Notes under the pieces: model-generated
What the model was told of the DNA's origin: nothing
The model's input: the letters and a program-made list of their open reading frames with translations, nothing else
Databases searched by the model: none
Source: Adiantum capillus-veneris
Lineage: Eukaryota > Streptophyta > Polypodiopsida > Polypodiales > Pteridaceae
Direction: 5' to 3'
DNA length: 64,000 nt
Assembly (NCBI GenBank): GCA_014529385.2
Contig: CM043963.1
Location: forward strand, 93,243,912 to 93,307,911
Made by a program: the position numbers and the translations under genes
Shown here: one piece after another, positions 10,162-21,576 of the stretch
Numbering within the stretch: position 1 is the stretch's first letter
How the letters are laid out: every line of letters starts with the position of its first letter

Positions 10162-11471
10162 ATGGATGATGAGGAGTTTCTTTCTTCTTTGTCACTGCAC
10201 CAGAGACAGTGGTACGTGGAGCGTCATCGCTCTGGCGCATCATCGCGCGTTCCTACTCCATCCGCATCTCCCTCTCTTTCGAAGCATTCGGCGCGCTCCG
10301 AAGCTTCGGTGTCGATGAGACGAGCTTCACACTCGTCTAGACACCGGCGCTCTAGTGGTGGCGGTGGCGGTTGTTGTGGGGATTCCGCCACCGATGCCTC
10401 CACACCGCCTCGTGTTCGACGAGGCTCTTTACCCTCCCCTTCTTTGCCCGCCCCCACACCAGCCACAGCATCGCCATCTACGCCAGGTTTTGCACGGCTG
10501 ACTGTTCCTAGCAGCTACACACCTCTACCTACTCCGCCAGGAGCCACCCCACTCGACACTCCTCGCTTCGGGGCCTAGATACCGATGGAGACACCTGACG
10601 TCCGTACCCCCATCGACACGCCGCTAGAGACCCCTGCCGGGACACCCAAGTTCATGCGTCACCGGCCAGAGGGCTTGCCTTACTCCGTCGACTTCAGCGG
10701 CGGCATCATCATGGATGATGACGGCAAGAAGGTGATCTCGCGCATGCGTGGTCTTTGCTCTCAGCTGTTTAGACACTACATACTAAACAAATGGAGTGAA
10801 GTACCAAGTGATTTAAAAAACAGAGTCATCAGCATACTTCATGATGAGTTTCCCGTTCCAACACGGGATCAGCGCTTCAATGAAGACCTGTTGAAGATTC
10901 GAATGCGCGAATACTACAAACACAAGCGTTCCGAAGTGCAAAAAGCAATCAAGCATGGGTGGAACAGGCTAGATTGGCTGGCCAAAGAAGATTGGAAGAA
11001 TGCGAAGAAAGCAGCGCGCGAGAATCCCGACAAGTGGAAGCAACAAAAGGATGCAGCCAGAGCGCGAGTAGAGGCAGGGAGCTCGCACCACTTGGGGAGC
11101 GGTGGATGGGCATCATTTGAGGCCGATTTTGTAAGTGTTTTTGCATTTCTCTTTATGTTCGATAGGTTAGGGTTTATGAGTTTTTTAATTCTAACATAAT
11201 GAATTCTTTGTATGTTTTGACAGTGGTCGATGACAGGACGTGATCCCACACTGTACGAGCGCGAGTACGCAGGCAGGAAGGGCTTAAACGCCCTGATGGA
11301 CATTCTCAGTTCTCGCGGCGACATGGTTAGTATTAGGGTTTACTCTTTTCTATTTTTTGTATTGTTTTATAAATGTCGTTATATGTTTATACTTACTGAA
11401 AGCTGTCTTAGTGTCTTTTTTTGCAGAATCCGACAGATACGCCGCTTGGACGCGATGAGACGTCTGACTAG
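10162..11471 (+). pseudogene. TNPA-like second protein of the CACTA element, with one internal stop
   Basis: Three exons (10162-11130, 11224-11325, 11427-11471) join in phase 0 with clean GTAAGT or GTTAG donors and CAG acceptors, encoding about 370 residues. An acceptor CAG just before 10162 suggests a noncoding first exon. The N-terminal half is Ser/Pro/Thr-rich with repeated TPLDTP, TPIDTP and TPAGTP motifs. The second half is a basic, helical region (KWSEVPSDLKNRVISIL, RMREYYKHKRSEV, WNRLDWLAKEDW) typical of the plant Ptta/En/Spm second transposon protein, expected to bind the subterminal repeats. A TAG at 10576-10578 splits the Pro-rich region. Translation could restart at the ATG at 10585, leaving the basic half intact, so loss of function is likely but not certain. 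Confidence 0.8.
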
Positions 11472-11809
11472 ACGACGTCAGTTTAGCCGTAGCTAGATAG
11501 CATTAGTTTAGGGTTTCTCATAGCTTATGTATCATGAGACGGATTGTATACGTCTTTTTGAACCATGTATATTATTACATTTGTCACCGCAGTTCATTTT
11601 GCCAATCAATTCTTTATGCCTATGATGTTGTACAATTGTCATTATTACATTTGCCAATCAATTCATTTTGCCTATGATGTGTACAATTGTCAATTTTACG
11701 CTTGTCAATTTTGCAAACAATGCGTCTTGTGGGTGACTATTTTGGGTCTATTATCTACCCTTGCACTTTTTTTAAAAAGTGAATCAAGTACAATATGGTT
11801 GATGACCGT

Positions 11810-11969
11810 CGCTATGAGCGTTGCTATGTGCGTCTCTATATAGCGAAGCCTATAGCGACGCATATAGCGATGCTCTCGTAGCGACGCTATTAGCGACGGT
11901 TGTAGCGACGCCGGGGGTTATAAAAACCCAGTGTATTTCCGTCGCTAACAGCGTCACAAGAGCACACAA
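11810..11969. repeat. CACTA right subterminal repeat array
   Basis: Some ten copies of AGCGACG/CGTCGCTA-like motifs lie in both orientations directly inside the right TIR, mirroring the palindrome at the left end. They are the presumed binding sites for the element's TNPA-like protein. Confidence 0.85.
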
Positions 11970-11981
11970 CCTCTTGTAGTG
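11970..11981 (+). repeat. CACTA right terminal inverted repeat
   Basis: CCTCTTGTAGTG, the exact inverse of the left TIR. The next bases are CTACAC. Confidence 0.92.
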
Positions 11982-12155
11982 CTACACTCTCCAGAATGCT
12001 TGCTCACTTCACTTAATCTCTCTTTCACTCTAAAAATTCTATACATAAATCATTGAACTCACAACAAAACCATTACAAATACTATTCATAAGCACATAAC
12101 GAAACATTTGCAAATTAATCATATACTACATCAAGTGAAAGAATGGAGAGTTTTT

Positions 12156-15100
12156 TTAATTCTCATCTTGTATAAGATCTCTACAAGCATTAGGATCCAT
12201 ATTTAGACCCATAGTATTCAAATCAATAAACAAATTTAGAGATTCTTTCTCCTCTCCATCACCTCGTGTAGAATCATCATCGCTTTCTCCCTCTTCCTCC
12301 TCCTCAAGATGACTATTTGCAAGGCTTGGCTGACCTTCTTCAACTTCTACTACATCTTCCTTTGCATCTTGTGGTGATGGTATGATGGGATCAATTACTA
12401 GCTTAATGTCTGTCTCTGCAAAGATAGATCTACCCCGCGGCGTGACTGGAATGACATACCAAAGTCTTCTTTGAAATATACATGGCACATAAAAGACCTG
12501 TACGTCACACACTAAGAATAAGCTGATATACATAACCTTAATGTTTAATTTAAGTTAATTGCACATAGCCTAAATTACCTGCTCGCAACTACTAGGATAC
12601 ACCAAGTTGTCAGTTTTTTCCGATGGAATTGGGTGGAATCCACCATAATGAGCCCATTTTCATGTCTTTTGACCTCACCCGCAAACCATCGACACTCAAA
12701 GAGGATTTTGTGAAAAGATTTGAAATCCACTTTGATTATTCTCTCTATAGTACCACAATATCTGACCTCATCTGTTGTTGTGTCAAAGTTTCCCATCACG
12801 CCACAATCATTAGTGGTCTGACGCTCATCTATCTTGCGGGTGCGAAAATGTCGGCCTTCGGACCAAATGGAGTTGAAAATGAGACCCTACAATCACAATG
12901 CATAAGAGGTTACATCGCATTTCATTAAGTGATTTGCATACATGCATACATAACATATACACAGTCACCTTGCGCAAGCATCCTCGTGCATACTCCCATT
13001 CTTTAGGGCTTATTTTTTCTCCTTGTGCTTTGGCATTGGTCATGGCATTATGGATCCACTCTATTTGAATCAAGTCAGGATATTTTGCAAGCTCTTTAGG
13101 AAAAGGAGGTGCACGTCTACCTCCATGGGACCTCTTCCATGCATCTCCATCCCTTTCTCTAGCTGCGCGGGCTTCCAAGTACATATTGACCCATTTGGTC
13201 ATGATAGTGGCATTGAGTAAAGAGTAGTTGTTGACTATGGCATGAAACTCTCTATCCATGGCCAAGAGTGAGCCTTTTCCATTGGGAATGGTTGAGTGCT
13301 TCCTAGGATCCTCTTCTTCACTCCACAGACGAGGCAATGATGGATCCACTATGATGAGATACTGTGAGACATACACAAATGCCTCTTGCACCACCCAACC
13401 TTCTGCCATGCTCGCCTGAAAACATTAAAACCACATATTTTTATTAGTAACTCCATAGCATTTAAATGCTATCTATATTGTATTTATTTTGCATACCTCT
13501 GGTTGTGACCTCAATCTAACAAAATCCTTTAAAGTCTTCAAGAATCTCTCCAAGAAGAACATCCATCTAGAGTGAACCACCCCACAAATGGCAATCTCCT
13601 CAACAAGGTGAAGCAATAGGTGTATTTGGCTAACAAGGATTGTACGTGGGAATGCATCCTCAATAGCACACACTGCCTCTACTGCTAGCTGATGGGCTAC
13701 TAGTATGGCTTCTACTTCTATCTCCTAATTGGAGCTCACAAATCTACAGGGCAAACGTTATATAGTAGACGAAAAAAAATTCCAAAGTTCATACATGCAC
13801 AACATGATATAGTACTTGAAAAAAACCTATTACCTCACAATCTCACCCACTTTGAATATTGCAGCCTTCACCTTAGTGTCCCCATAACCACTAATAGTTA
13901 TGGGAAGTACAAACTACAAGCAATAAAACATCTTAGTGAATGTCAACCTATATATAAGGACACATAGACACCACAAATTGTTCTACTCTTACCTGAAGGA
14001 TTTTATGCCAATCATGGGATTTCAATCCATACAATTGAGTGGAGCCACCCTTTTTGGTTTTTGTGAAAGCACCTTTGAGTGACCGCATATATCCCGTTGG
14101 AGTTCTGATGGATGCAATAACTTGCTTTGTCCGCTCTTGGTCTGCCTTTGACATTATTCACGGTTCTTTTGGGAGAATCATCTTTCCCCGATCCCCCATG
14201 CGGAGCGTGGCTGAAGGGGGGAGACGTCTACTGGCTCTTAAATCTTCCCTATCACCCAATGAATCCTTCTTGCCAATTATGTGATCCCATATAGCTTGCC
14301 CAACATTTTTGAATACATGCATAGGGTCCAATAAGTGCTGAATTTTCAACGAAGCCCAATAGGGGAGCGGCAAGAAGATTGAGTACCTCGACATACCCTT
14401 TGGCAACCCATTGGGAGGCGGTGAGGTACCATGATGCTCCTCCCAATGCTTTTCCCAATCAGCCATGTTCCAATGGAACGGCTGCACTCCATTGATAGGG
14501 GGAGCATATCTACGATGTGAAGGAGGTAGGAAGCGATGGTTGTTGGGATAGATCACCTTCCCAAGAAGAGGATGTCTCTCTGTCATAAGGGAAGGGCCAC
14601 AAGTGGGACACGCACTATGTCTAGATGTTGCCAATCCTGCTAAGAGGTAAACAAACATTACACATGAGACGATAAACCTAAAGCAAAGAGTACAATTAAC
14701 ATGTGCATACTTACCAGATACCTCTCCAAATCCTGGGTAATCATGCATGGTCCACATGAGGATGCACTTGATGACGGCATTGCGGTCTCGTGGTGGCCGT
14801 GAAATGTCAATGACATCTATGACTCTCCATAGTTCTTGAAGCTCATCAATAAGAGGCTGCAGATATACATCCATGTTTTTTACCTTGTGCTTTCCTGGAA
14901 TGAGAAGTGATAGTAAAATGTTTCCCTTTTTTGTTGCCTCCCAAGGCGGAATATTGTAGTTTACAACAACCACCGGCCAAGTGCTCCATGAAGTAGAGCG
15001 GTGCCCAAATGGATTCACTCCATCACTAGCTAACCGAATCCTCAAGTGACGAGGCTCATCCCTGAACTCTAGCCATGTGTCCTATATGTGCTTCCACGCT

Positions 15101-16145
15101 GGTGAGTCAGCTGTCACTCTCATAATACCATCTGTGGAGCGGTTTTTTGCATGACAACTCAAAAGCTCGCTCGTACCCTTCGATCTAAACATGTGTTGGA
15201 TGCGAGGGATGAGTGGAGAATGCCTCAAAACTTTACGTGGAATTCTGTTGCTCTGCATTCCTTCTTTGAACATAGGCTCCCCGCACGATGGACATGTGTA
15301 GCAATCGGCATGCTCATTACGAAAGAGCACACAATCGTTCATGCAAGCATGAATGCGATCATAATCCATCCCTAATGCAGTCACCACTTCGTGGGATTTT
15401 CGTCTGTTCTCTGGCATATGATTGCCAGCTGGCAGCATCTTTCCTAGAAACCTATCACAAGAAGAAAGTACATTAGAAGCTAATTTATGCACTCCACAAG
15501 CATCCTTCACAATTTGTAAACATACCTCAAAAGTGCGTCGACACTAGCATTGCTCCATCCAAACATCGCCTGAAGGTTAAGGACTTCGAGAGAAGCCCTT
15601 AAAATGGAGTAAGAGCATCTATCATATAGTGCGGTGTGTGCCGAATCAAGTAGCTCACTCCTCGTTCACTCGGAAGCTTATTCGCATGCACACTGTGGTT
15701 CATGCTCCTCCTCTCGTGCAAAGAGATCCTCAACCATTCTATGCAAATGGTCGTCTTCTGCATCCACGTAAGGAGATGGGATGTGGTCACTCGGATAAGA
15801 GGGAGCAGCAATACTTGACTGATTTGATGTGCTTCCTCCCTCTCTAATGGATTCCTGGCGCATAAGCTCTTCCACCCTCCTCCACCAACCACACGCCAAT
15901 GTGGGGTGACGTCAATAGCCGCAACAATTCGCGGATCGTTTGTTTCCATCCGTGCACGCTTGCGAGGATCGTCCCATGGTCCATAATCTTCTACATGGCT
16001 CAAGCATATCCGTCGAAGTCGAGCAATGGCGCATTTGCACCACACGCATGGGCATGGTAATCGCTCGGCCAACCACCGTGATCTATCCGGTTCAGTGGAC
16101 GGGCCAAAATCATCCCAAGCAACCTACATTAATAAATTACATACA
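12156..16145 (-). pseudogene. Second CACTA TNP2-type transposase, decayed
   Basis: The full domain order of a TNPD protein can be read on the minus strand in pieces. It starts near 16145 with DDFGPSTEPD and LPCPCVWCKCAIARL, then HACMNDCVLFRNEH with CPSCGEP (15510-15082), LASDGVNPFG and LLDPMHVFKNVG (15045-14158), the HSRWMFFLERFLKTLKDFVR block (13673-13473), AEGWVVQEAFVYVSQY (13409-12825) and a DUF4216-like tail (12799-12156). Several breaks need frame changes rather than splicing, for example between the CVWCK exon and the following acidic stretch, and near 13680-13950. It is related to, but clearly diverged from, the transposase at 6171-9889 and lies in the opposite orientation. No TIRs were found; the 5' side stops where the hAT remnant begins. 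It is a dead copy. Confidence 0.88.
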
Positions 16146-16283
16146 CTAATTAAAATCAAATTACCAAAGAATGTTAATAAAATATCAGTAAAAAGTAAAA
16201 ATTAAACATTTAGGTAAAAATGTCAATTTCAAAGTACTAGAAATACTTTCATTTTATATATATTTTATAAAAAACATAGTACC

Positions 16284-17495
16284 AATAGATTGTGAGGATC
16301 AATAGTAATAATGTCAGAACGTGGAAATTTATCTTGAAACGACAAAGAGTGCTCGATTCGTATAGGATGCGCATGTCAGTGATGTTGAAACTTCCTGTTG
16401 AAACTCGATTTTGCACACACTTTTATACCTTGGAATCACTTCTCCGCAATAAATGTGCGGTGATTGACACATTCAATTGCGCGGCCTCTGATGAATGGAA
16501 GCTTGAGTAGAAAGAAAAAGTGAAAGATAAACAAGGCTGCTTGGTGGAGGAGTGTAATGGATGCATACCATGTAATGATGTTCGTTATGTTTGCGATCCA
16601 CAATCTTGATCAAAGGGCGCCAAACTTGGGCAAAATGTGGATGACATGGTGGTCAGCTAACAGAGTCTTGAAAATCTTGGAAGAGTTGAAAGAGTCTGTA
16701 ATAGAGAAGGAGTGGCGATTACCATTCTCTGGCAAACAACGAAAAATTTTGGCCAAGTATTTTCATGCGAGGTGGAAGAGCGCTCATAGTCCACTCCATA
16801 GTGTTTCTTACATGCTCGATCCGGAGTATTGGAATTTAGATCTGATATTCAATACAGAGGTGGTAAGCGATTTCTATCACGCGCTCAACACGTTCTACTC
16901 CAATGTTCAGGATCAAATTGATTGCATCAAAGAAATGAGTGCATTTAGATTAAAATAAGGTCCTTTTGCGAATGATTTTGTACAGGTAATGGCAAAAGAG
17001 CAACTTGCATGGAAGTTGTGGATGATGAATAGTGGAGAGCATTACTCTACCTTATGTCTCTTTGCAATGAAAGTACTGGCACAATGTGCAGCAAACTCAA
17101 GTTCAGAGAGAAACTGGAGTATGTACAAGTATGTTCACAACACTATTCGTAACAAACTATTAGTAGACAGAGCAGAAAAATTAGTGTATATACTTTGCAG
17201 CGAAAAGATATTGAATCACATCGAAAGTATTGGCTACAATAAGGAAATGCCGCCCTGGTTGTATGATTGTCAAAACGGAGACGAAGAAGAGTTCAATGTT
17301 GGTGTATCTCAATGCACTATAGACGAAATAGAAGAGAATTTGATAATAGATGTGGAGGTTGCATTACAAGGAGAACCAGAACACTCAGACTTAGAACCAG
17401 AAACAACTCAACAGATTCAATATATCTTGAGAGTAGAACCAGTAAATGTCAAAAACCATTGTAAAAGACCTTGTATTCAAATGTGTTTTGAGTAA
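16284..17495 (+). pseudogene. hAT-family transposase, C-terminal half only
   Basis: Three blocks in the same orientation match the plant hAT transposase order. The first has KLPVETRFCTHFYTLESLLRNK (16292-16510). The second is a 133-residue stretch with KYFHARWKSAHSPLHSVSYMLDPEY (16557-16958). The third is the C-terminal dimerisation region with CAANSSSERNWSMYKYVHNTIRNKL (16989-17495). The N-terminal BED zinc finger and the first part of the DDE core are absent. Stops separate the blocks. An acidic tail (DEEEFNVG...) follows the dimerisation region as in many plant relatives. It abuts the 5' end of the second CACTA transposase, so one probably truncated the other. Confidence 0.82.
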
Positions 17496-18559
17496 TTACA
17501 ATGCTTCATATTCGTAATTGTACATAGTTTGTCGATCTCATTGTGTTGCTCTGAAGTAGCATCTTGTTCATCAAACAGATTTCTAATTGTGCTAGGGATA
17601 TCTTGGCGGGCTTGCTTGAATTTATACTCGTTTTTCATGCCAAACATAATATATATTCCTTGTGGAATATCTTGTGAACAGATTGCGCATCGACTACTAT
17701 TTTGCATTAAACGAATAAGACAAACAAAGTGATAATAATGACCACATGTATAATATGCACTCCATCCATCAAAATTCTTGTAGCAAACTGGACATTGCGA
17801 AGATAAAGATGCATCTGAAGGAGACTAGGGGACCAAATCTGGATGACAAGGTGGCTGATGTGTGTCTTTTGTACATGTGTTGGATTCACTCGCTGTGTCA
17901 TATTTTGAACGTCCTGGCTTACACGGAGAATTCTTTCTCCATCCGGACTTGAGAGGGTTGGGGTGTCTGCGTGGCTATAGAAAGCCGTGTTATTTTTGCA
18001 TCTTTCTCTGCCAACTCTATAGTGTAAATATCCTTCTCTCTCTTTAACTGTAGGTCGGCGCCTTCCACTATCATTGCAGCTCATCTCGGATGAAAGTGAC
18101 ACAACTCTCCCTTAAATCATGAGTAGCAACAGTTGTCTCCTTTGATGAAAACTGTACTGGTCACTGTTGCACAAAGTGAACATATAACATTTTTGTGAAA
18201 TACAGTGCACATTCTGCATTGTGCATGGGATGGCCATAAACTTCCAAATAAATCCTCTCAACATTTTCTTTGATCGCATCATGGTTGCACTTTGAAATCT
18301 TCCACCTTCCTTTCTTGATCTCTGTGTCCTCACATGGCCATATTGTCTTGATCATGTCCCTTGTCACTTCTTTATTGATTTCTTTCCATTGCATGTGGTT
18401 TGGATTTGCCTATTTTGAGAGTCGTCGAGCAGTACGCATCGCTTGTTGTGCCGACATACCGTGTGCTAGAGACTTCATGCGCTGAAATGCATTAACAGCC
18501 GCTTGTTGTTGATCATCGGACAGTGATTGGGTGCCAATATCTTGTTCTTCATCGACCAT
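17477..18559 (-). pseudogene. RING-finger gene remnant
   Basis: On the minus strand an ATG at 18559 opens a 49-residue frame (MVDEEQDIGTQSLSDDQQQAA...) ending at 18410. The same frame continues past the stop through a basic segment with KEVTRDMIKTIWPCEDTEIKK and ERIYLEVYGHPMHNAE. Further on, in another frame (17825-17477), is a clear RING motif: CPVC, eleven residues, CGHYYHFVC, ten residues, then CAIC. The Cys/His pattern (C2-C-H-H-C-C2) is complete. RING fingers mediate ubiquitin ligation; the rest of the protein is unrecognised. Multiple stops show it is dead. The order after the kinase-like gene on the same strand suggests they entered together, perhaps as passengers of a transposon. Confidence 0.6.
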
Positions 18560-19869
18560 TCTCTCTTAGAGCTGCAATCAACAGATATACAAATATTCAA
18601 TATCACTGGCAAATATATATTCTCACGATTCAACAATGTCACAAATGCACAAGATAGCAACTTCTCGTCCACTACAAAAGACATCAAAATCCACTAAATC
18701 AAACCACAACAAATGCGACTAATTGAACCACAAGGCAAATTTGAAATACTGACACTCAACATGACAAATTTGAAATGACTAAAGATAAATGACTCAATTA
18801 GGTGAACCACTTCAAACCAGATAACACACTTCAATAAAAAATAGAATACCCTGGATAAGACATATGTATATCATAGAAATGTTTAAATCGGATAGAATGA
18901 TGGTGCCAAGTTCAACAAGGGGATGTTGGACAGGGTTAGGGTCTGTCTTCAAATGTTCTTTGAAAAATATCAACACGTCAGAAGAATTTCTTCTTTGTTC
19001 CCACTCTTATAACTTCATCCAACAATCTACTTTAATTTGAATAGCCCTCATAACATCTTCGTCCGGGTGGTGAAAAACTTCTTCTGGAAAATAAACTTTT
19101 CTGGCTGCACTCCAAAAATCTACCAACATGTCGAATAGGTATCCCAATGCATAAATGTCGCTCACTTTTGTGTATGCCTTTGTGCATCATGGATCGTATA
19201 GTTCTGGAGCAATCCACGGTCTCTTAGCCATCTCGGCATTACCTACTCTCTGTGCCTCCAAAATTGTAGAGCTCAACTGTATGCTTGGATGCAAATAATT
19301 AATTGTTGCACGCTTAGCTGCTGTTCTAAGCATCATACCCCAATCAATGATGCCGACGCGGGGTTTATTGGCGCAAGTAAAGTCCAACATTATGTTGAAT
19401 GGGGTAGGTCATTGTGCACTATACCGGCCAAGTGGGAAGCCGCAACGTCGTCGATTAAGGCGTGACAAATGGCTGGCATCTTCTCGATCACTGCTTTGAT
19501 CCGTACCGTGTCTATCTCTCGTACAAGAAGATTTGCTGCAGGCAATGACCTCCAGCTGTGTTGTAGCCTGTGCATGTGTCATCTGAACAATACGTGAGCG
19601 AATGATAAGCGTCCCATCATGTCGCCTACGGTACCCCCATTGTTGTATGGAAATATTGTGATCCAAGGAGCTTCGGTAGTAAAGACAATGCACATTACAA
19701 TGGAGGGGTGAAGCGTTTTCATTCCTTGCTCTGTCTGAAAGCTGTCAAATTTTTCCTCACTCCCTCCCTTGTAACATTTTTCCACATATGTAATGTGGTC
19801 TGGAAAAAAAGAGATGCCTTTGATGGTGTACAATGTGCACACACCAAAGGAGCCTCCTCCAACCCTCAT

Positions 19870-20153
19870 TGGTGAAAGCATGTTAACTTGTCATGCTTTT
19901 TCATGTCCCGGACAATGCTAACTAGCACAATTTTGACATATGCTAACTAGTACAATAACTTAAGCTACATCTCCAAGATCTATGACATATGATATATCAA
20001 TAGAAAGCACTTGAAACAAGGAATCCAAATGTACAACCTCCGAAAAATTTTGATATTATTTGTAAAAAATTTACCGGACGCCCAACTTTTCAAAGATGTG
20101 CCAACTTGAAATTGCTAACTAGCACAAAAAGCGCGACAGGTTAACATGCTTTC
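19870..20153. mobile_element. Small nonautonomous DNA transposon (MITE), about 284 bp, in the kinase-like gene
   Basis: The ends carry inverted GAAAGCATGTTAAC motifs. The 8-base sequence ACCCTCAT occurs on both sides (19862-19869 and 20154-20161). Removing the element with one copy restores the frame into the glycine loop (IEGMRV-GGGSFG). An 8-bp duplication fits hAT-type elements. The left end has four extra bases (TGGT) outside the inverted repeat, so the exact tip is uncertain. It has no coding capacity. Confidence 0.82.
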
Positions 20154-20285
20154 ACCCTCATACCTTCTATCAAAGCTTTGTGAGGGATGCCGAAAGATGA
20201 GCGCACTTGGCATTCAAAGCCGTGCGCATGGTGTCGGTGCCGCTGGCATTGGATTGACCTCCCAAAGCTGCTTGCACATCTTGGG

Positions 20286-20477
20286 TGTTGGGGTATAAAG
20301 CCCAATGTGGTCGCCCAAGTAAGTGGGCGGGCCGCCAGGTATGTACACATATTCTTTTGTAAAAACCTAATAAGAACTCACTATGCTCTACACATTACAG
20401 TAGAGCGAGTTCACCATATCGTCGTGCTCTTCTTCTCGCACTCTCTCTCGCGTCGCACTTTCGCTCGTACTCCTTCA
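20286..20477 (+). repeat. Copia 5' LTR
   Basis: 192 bp, TG...CA ends, followed after two bases by the primer-binding site at 20480-20491. Confidence 0.93.
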
Positions 20478-21576
20478 ACTGGTATCAGAGCTCATATCGA
20501 GGCTCGGGGCAGCACTGCAGGAGGCTAGAGTCACCAACTCAGATTGGAGTGAAATTTGACAGGCGAAGACACGGCCCCAAATCTCGTGGGAGAGCCCGTA
20601 GGAATTGGTGTGCTCAAAAATTCATTCTGAGGTCATCTCGGCCACCGTTCAGCTTCGACAAAGTTCTACGCAGGCCATTTTCGACTACGTGGTCTCAGCG
20701 GGTGCAGATCCGACTCTACAAATTTGGGGTTTTCGGCCTACGACTGCAGGTGCTGAGGATATCGACACTCCTAGAGTGTTGATTTGTGGCTGTCTACACA
20801 TCGAAGGACGGCTCACAGTTCTTGGAGGCGTGTCACATACGACACGGGCGCATCTACAGACAGACTATAGGCGACATCCACTAGTTCATCAGGTAGCTTG
20901 TGTTTGCTGCTTGATATTCCAGATTTCATCCTGACATTGCAGGTACTTCCACATGGGACGTATTGTCAGAGATGATGTATGTCTGTTGAGGGTTTGCTGG
21001 CTGTGAGTGACGTAGCAAACAACCACCGCAGCGGTTACAGCATACAGTGGGAAATTTGTGGATGTATGACTTTGTGGGAAGTCTATGTACTGTCAGATTT
21101 ACTGCAGCCTTTGTTGAGGGTCGAGTGAGGTTTTATTGAGCTGGGGGATTCTCGAATGTTGAGATCCTTTCGGTAATACAGGTCTTGGAGCGATCCCTCG
21201 AGCACCCTTAGATAGGCAGATAGGATGTATTGACTGTGAGTTAGACAGTTGGGATTGCATCTTTGCTTTACTGCCGTTGAGGCATTGTCGCATTCTATGC
21301 TTACAGGACAGTGACAGGACAGTGAGAGACAGTACAGGTGCAGGACAGGTTTACCCGCAGCTTACAGTGTCAGAGAGACAGTGTTTTTTGAGCTGTTTTT
21401 TGGTCTGTTTTTTGAGTACACCAGAGCCATTTTACAAAGGAGACTCTGCCGAAATTTATGCAGAATCTGAAGCTTTCTTGGTTCATTTGACAGGTTGATA
21501 TTGGTTTAGAGGTCAGTTTACAGGGGAAACTCTGCCGAATTTTTCCAAAGAAAGTAAACCACTATGAAGCGTAGCT

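Larger units (their letters stand above)
4023..11981 (+). mobile_element. CACTA (En/Spm-type) DNA transposon, about 7.96 kb
   Basis: The element begins CACTACAAGAGG at 4023-4034 and ends with the exact reverse complement at 11970-11981. Just inside both ends are many copies of AGCGACG/GCGTCGC-type motifs, the subterminal arrays expected for TNPA binding. Two genes lie inside on the same strand, TNPD-like (6171-9889) and TNPA-like (10162-11471), as in En/Spm. The flanks are ACT before and CTA after, so a perfect 3-bp target duplication is not seen; only the two bases CT adjacent to each end match. The matched TIRs suggest a fairly young insertion, but both genes carry a stop codon, so this copy is probably not autonomous. 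Confidence 0.92.
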
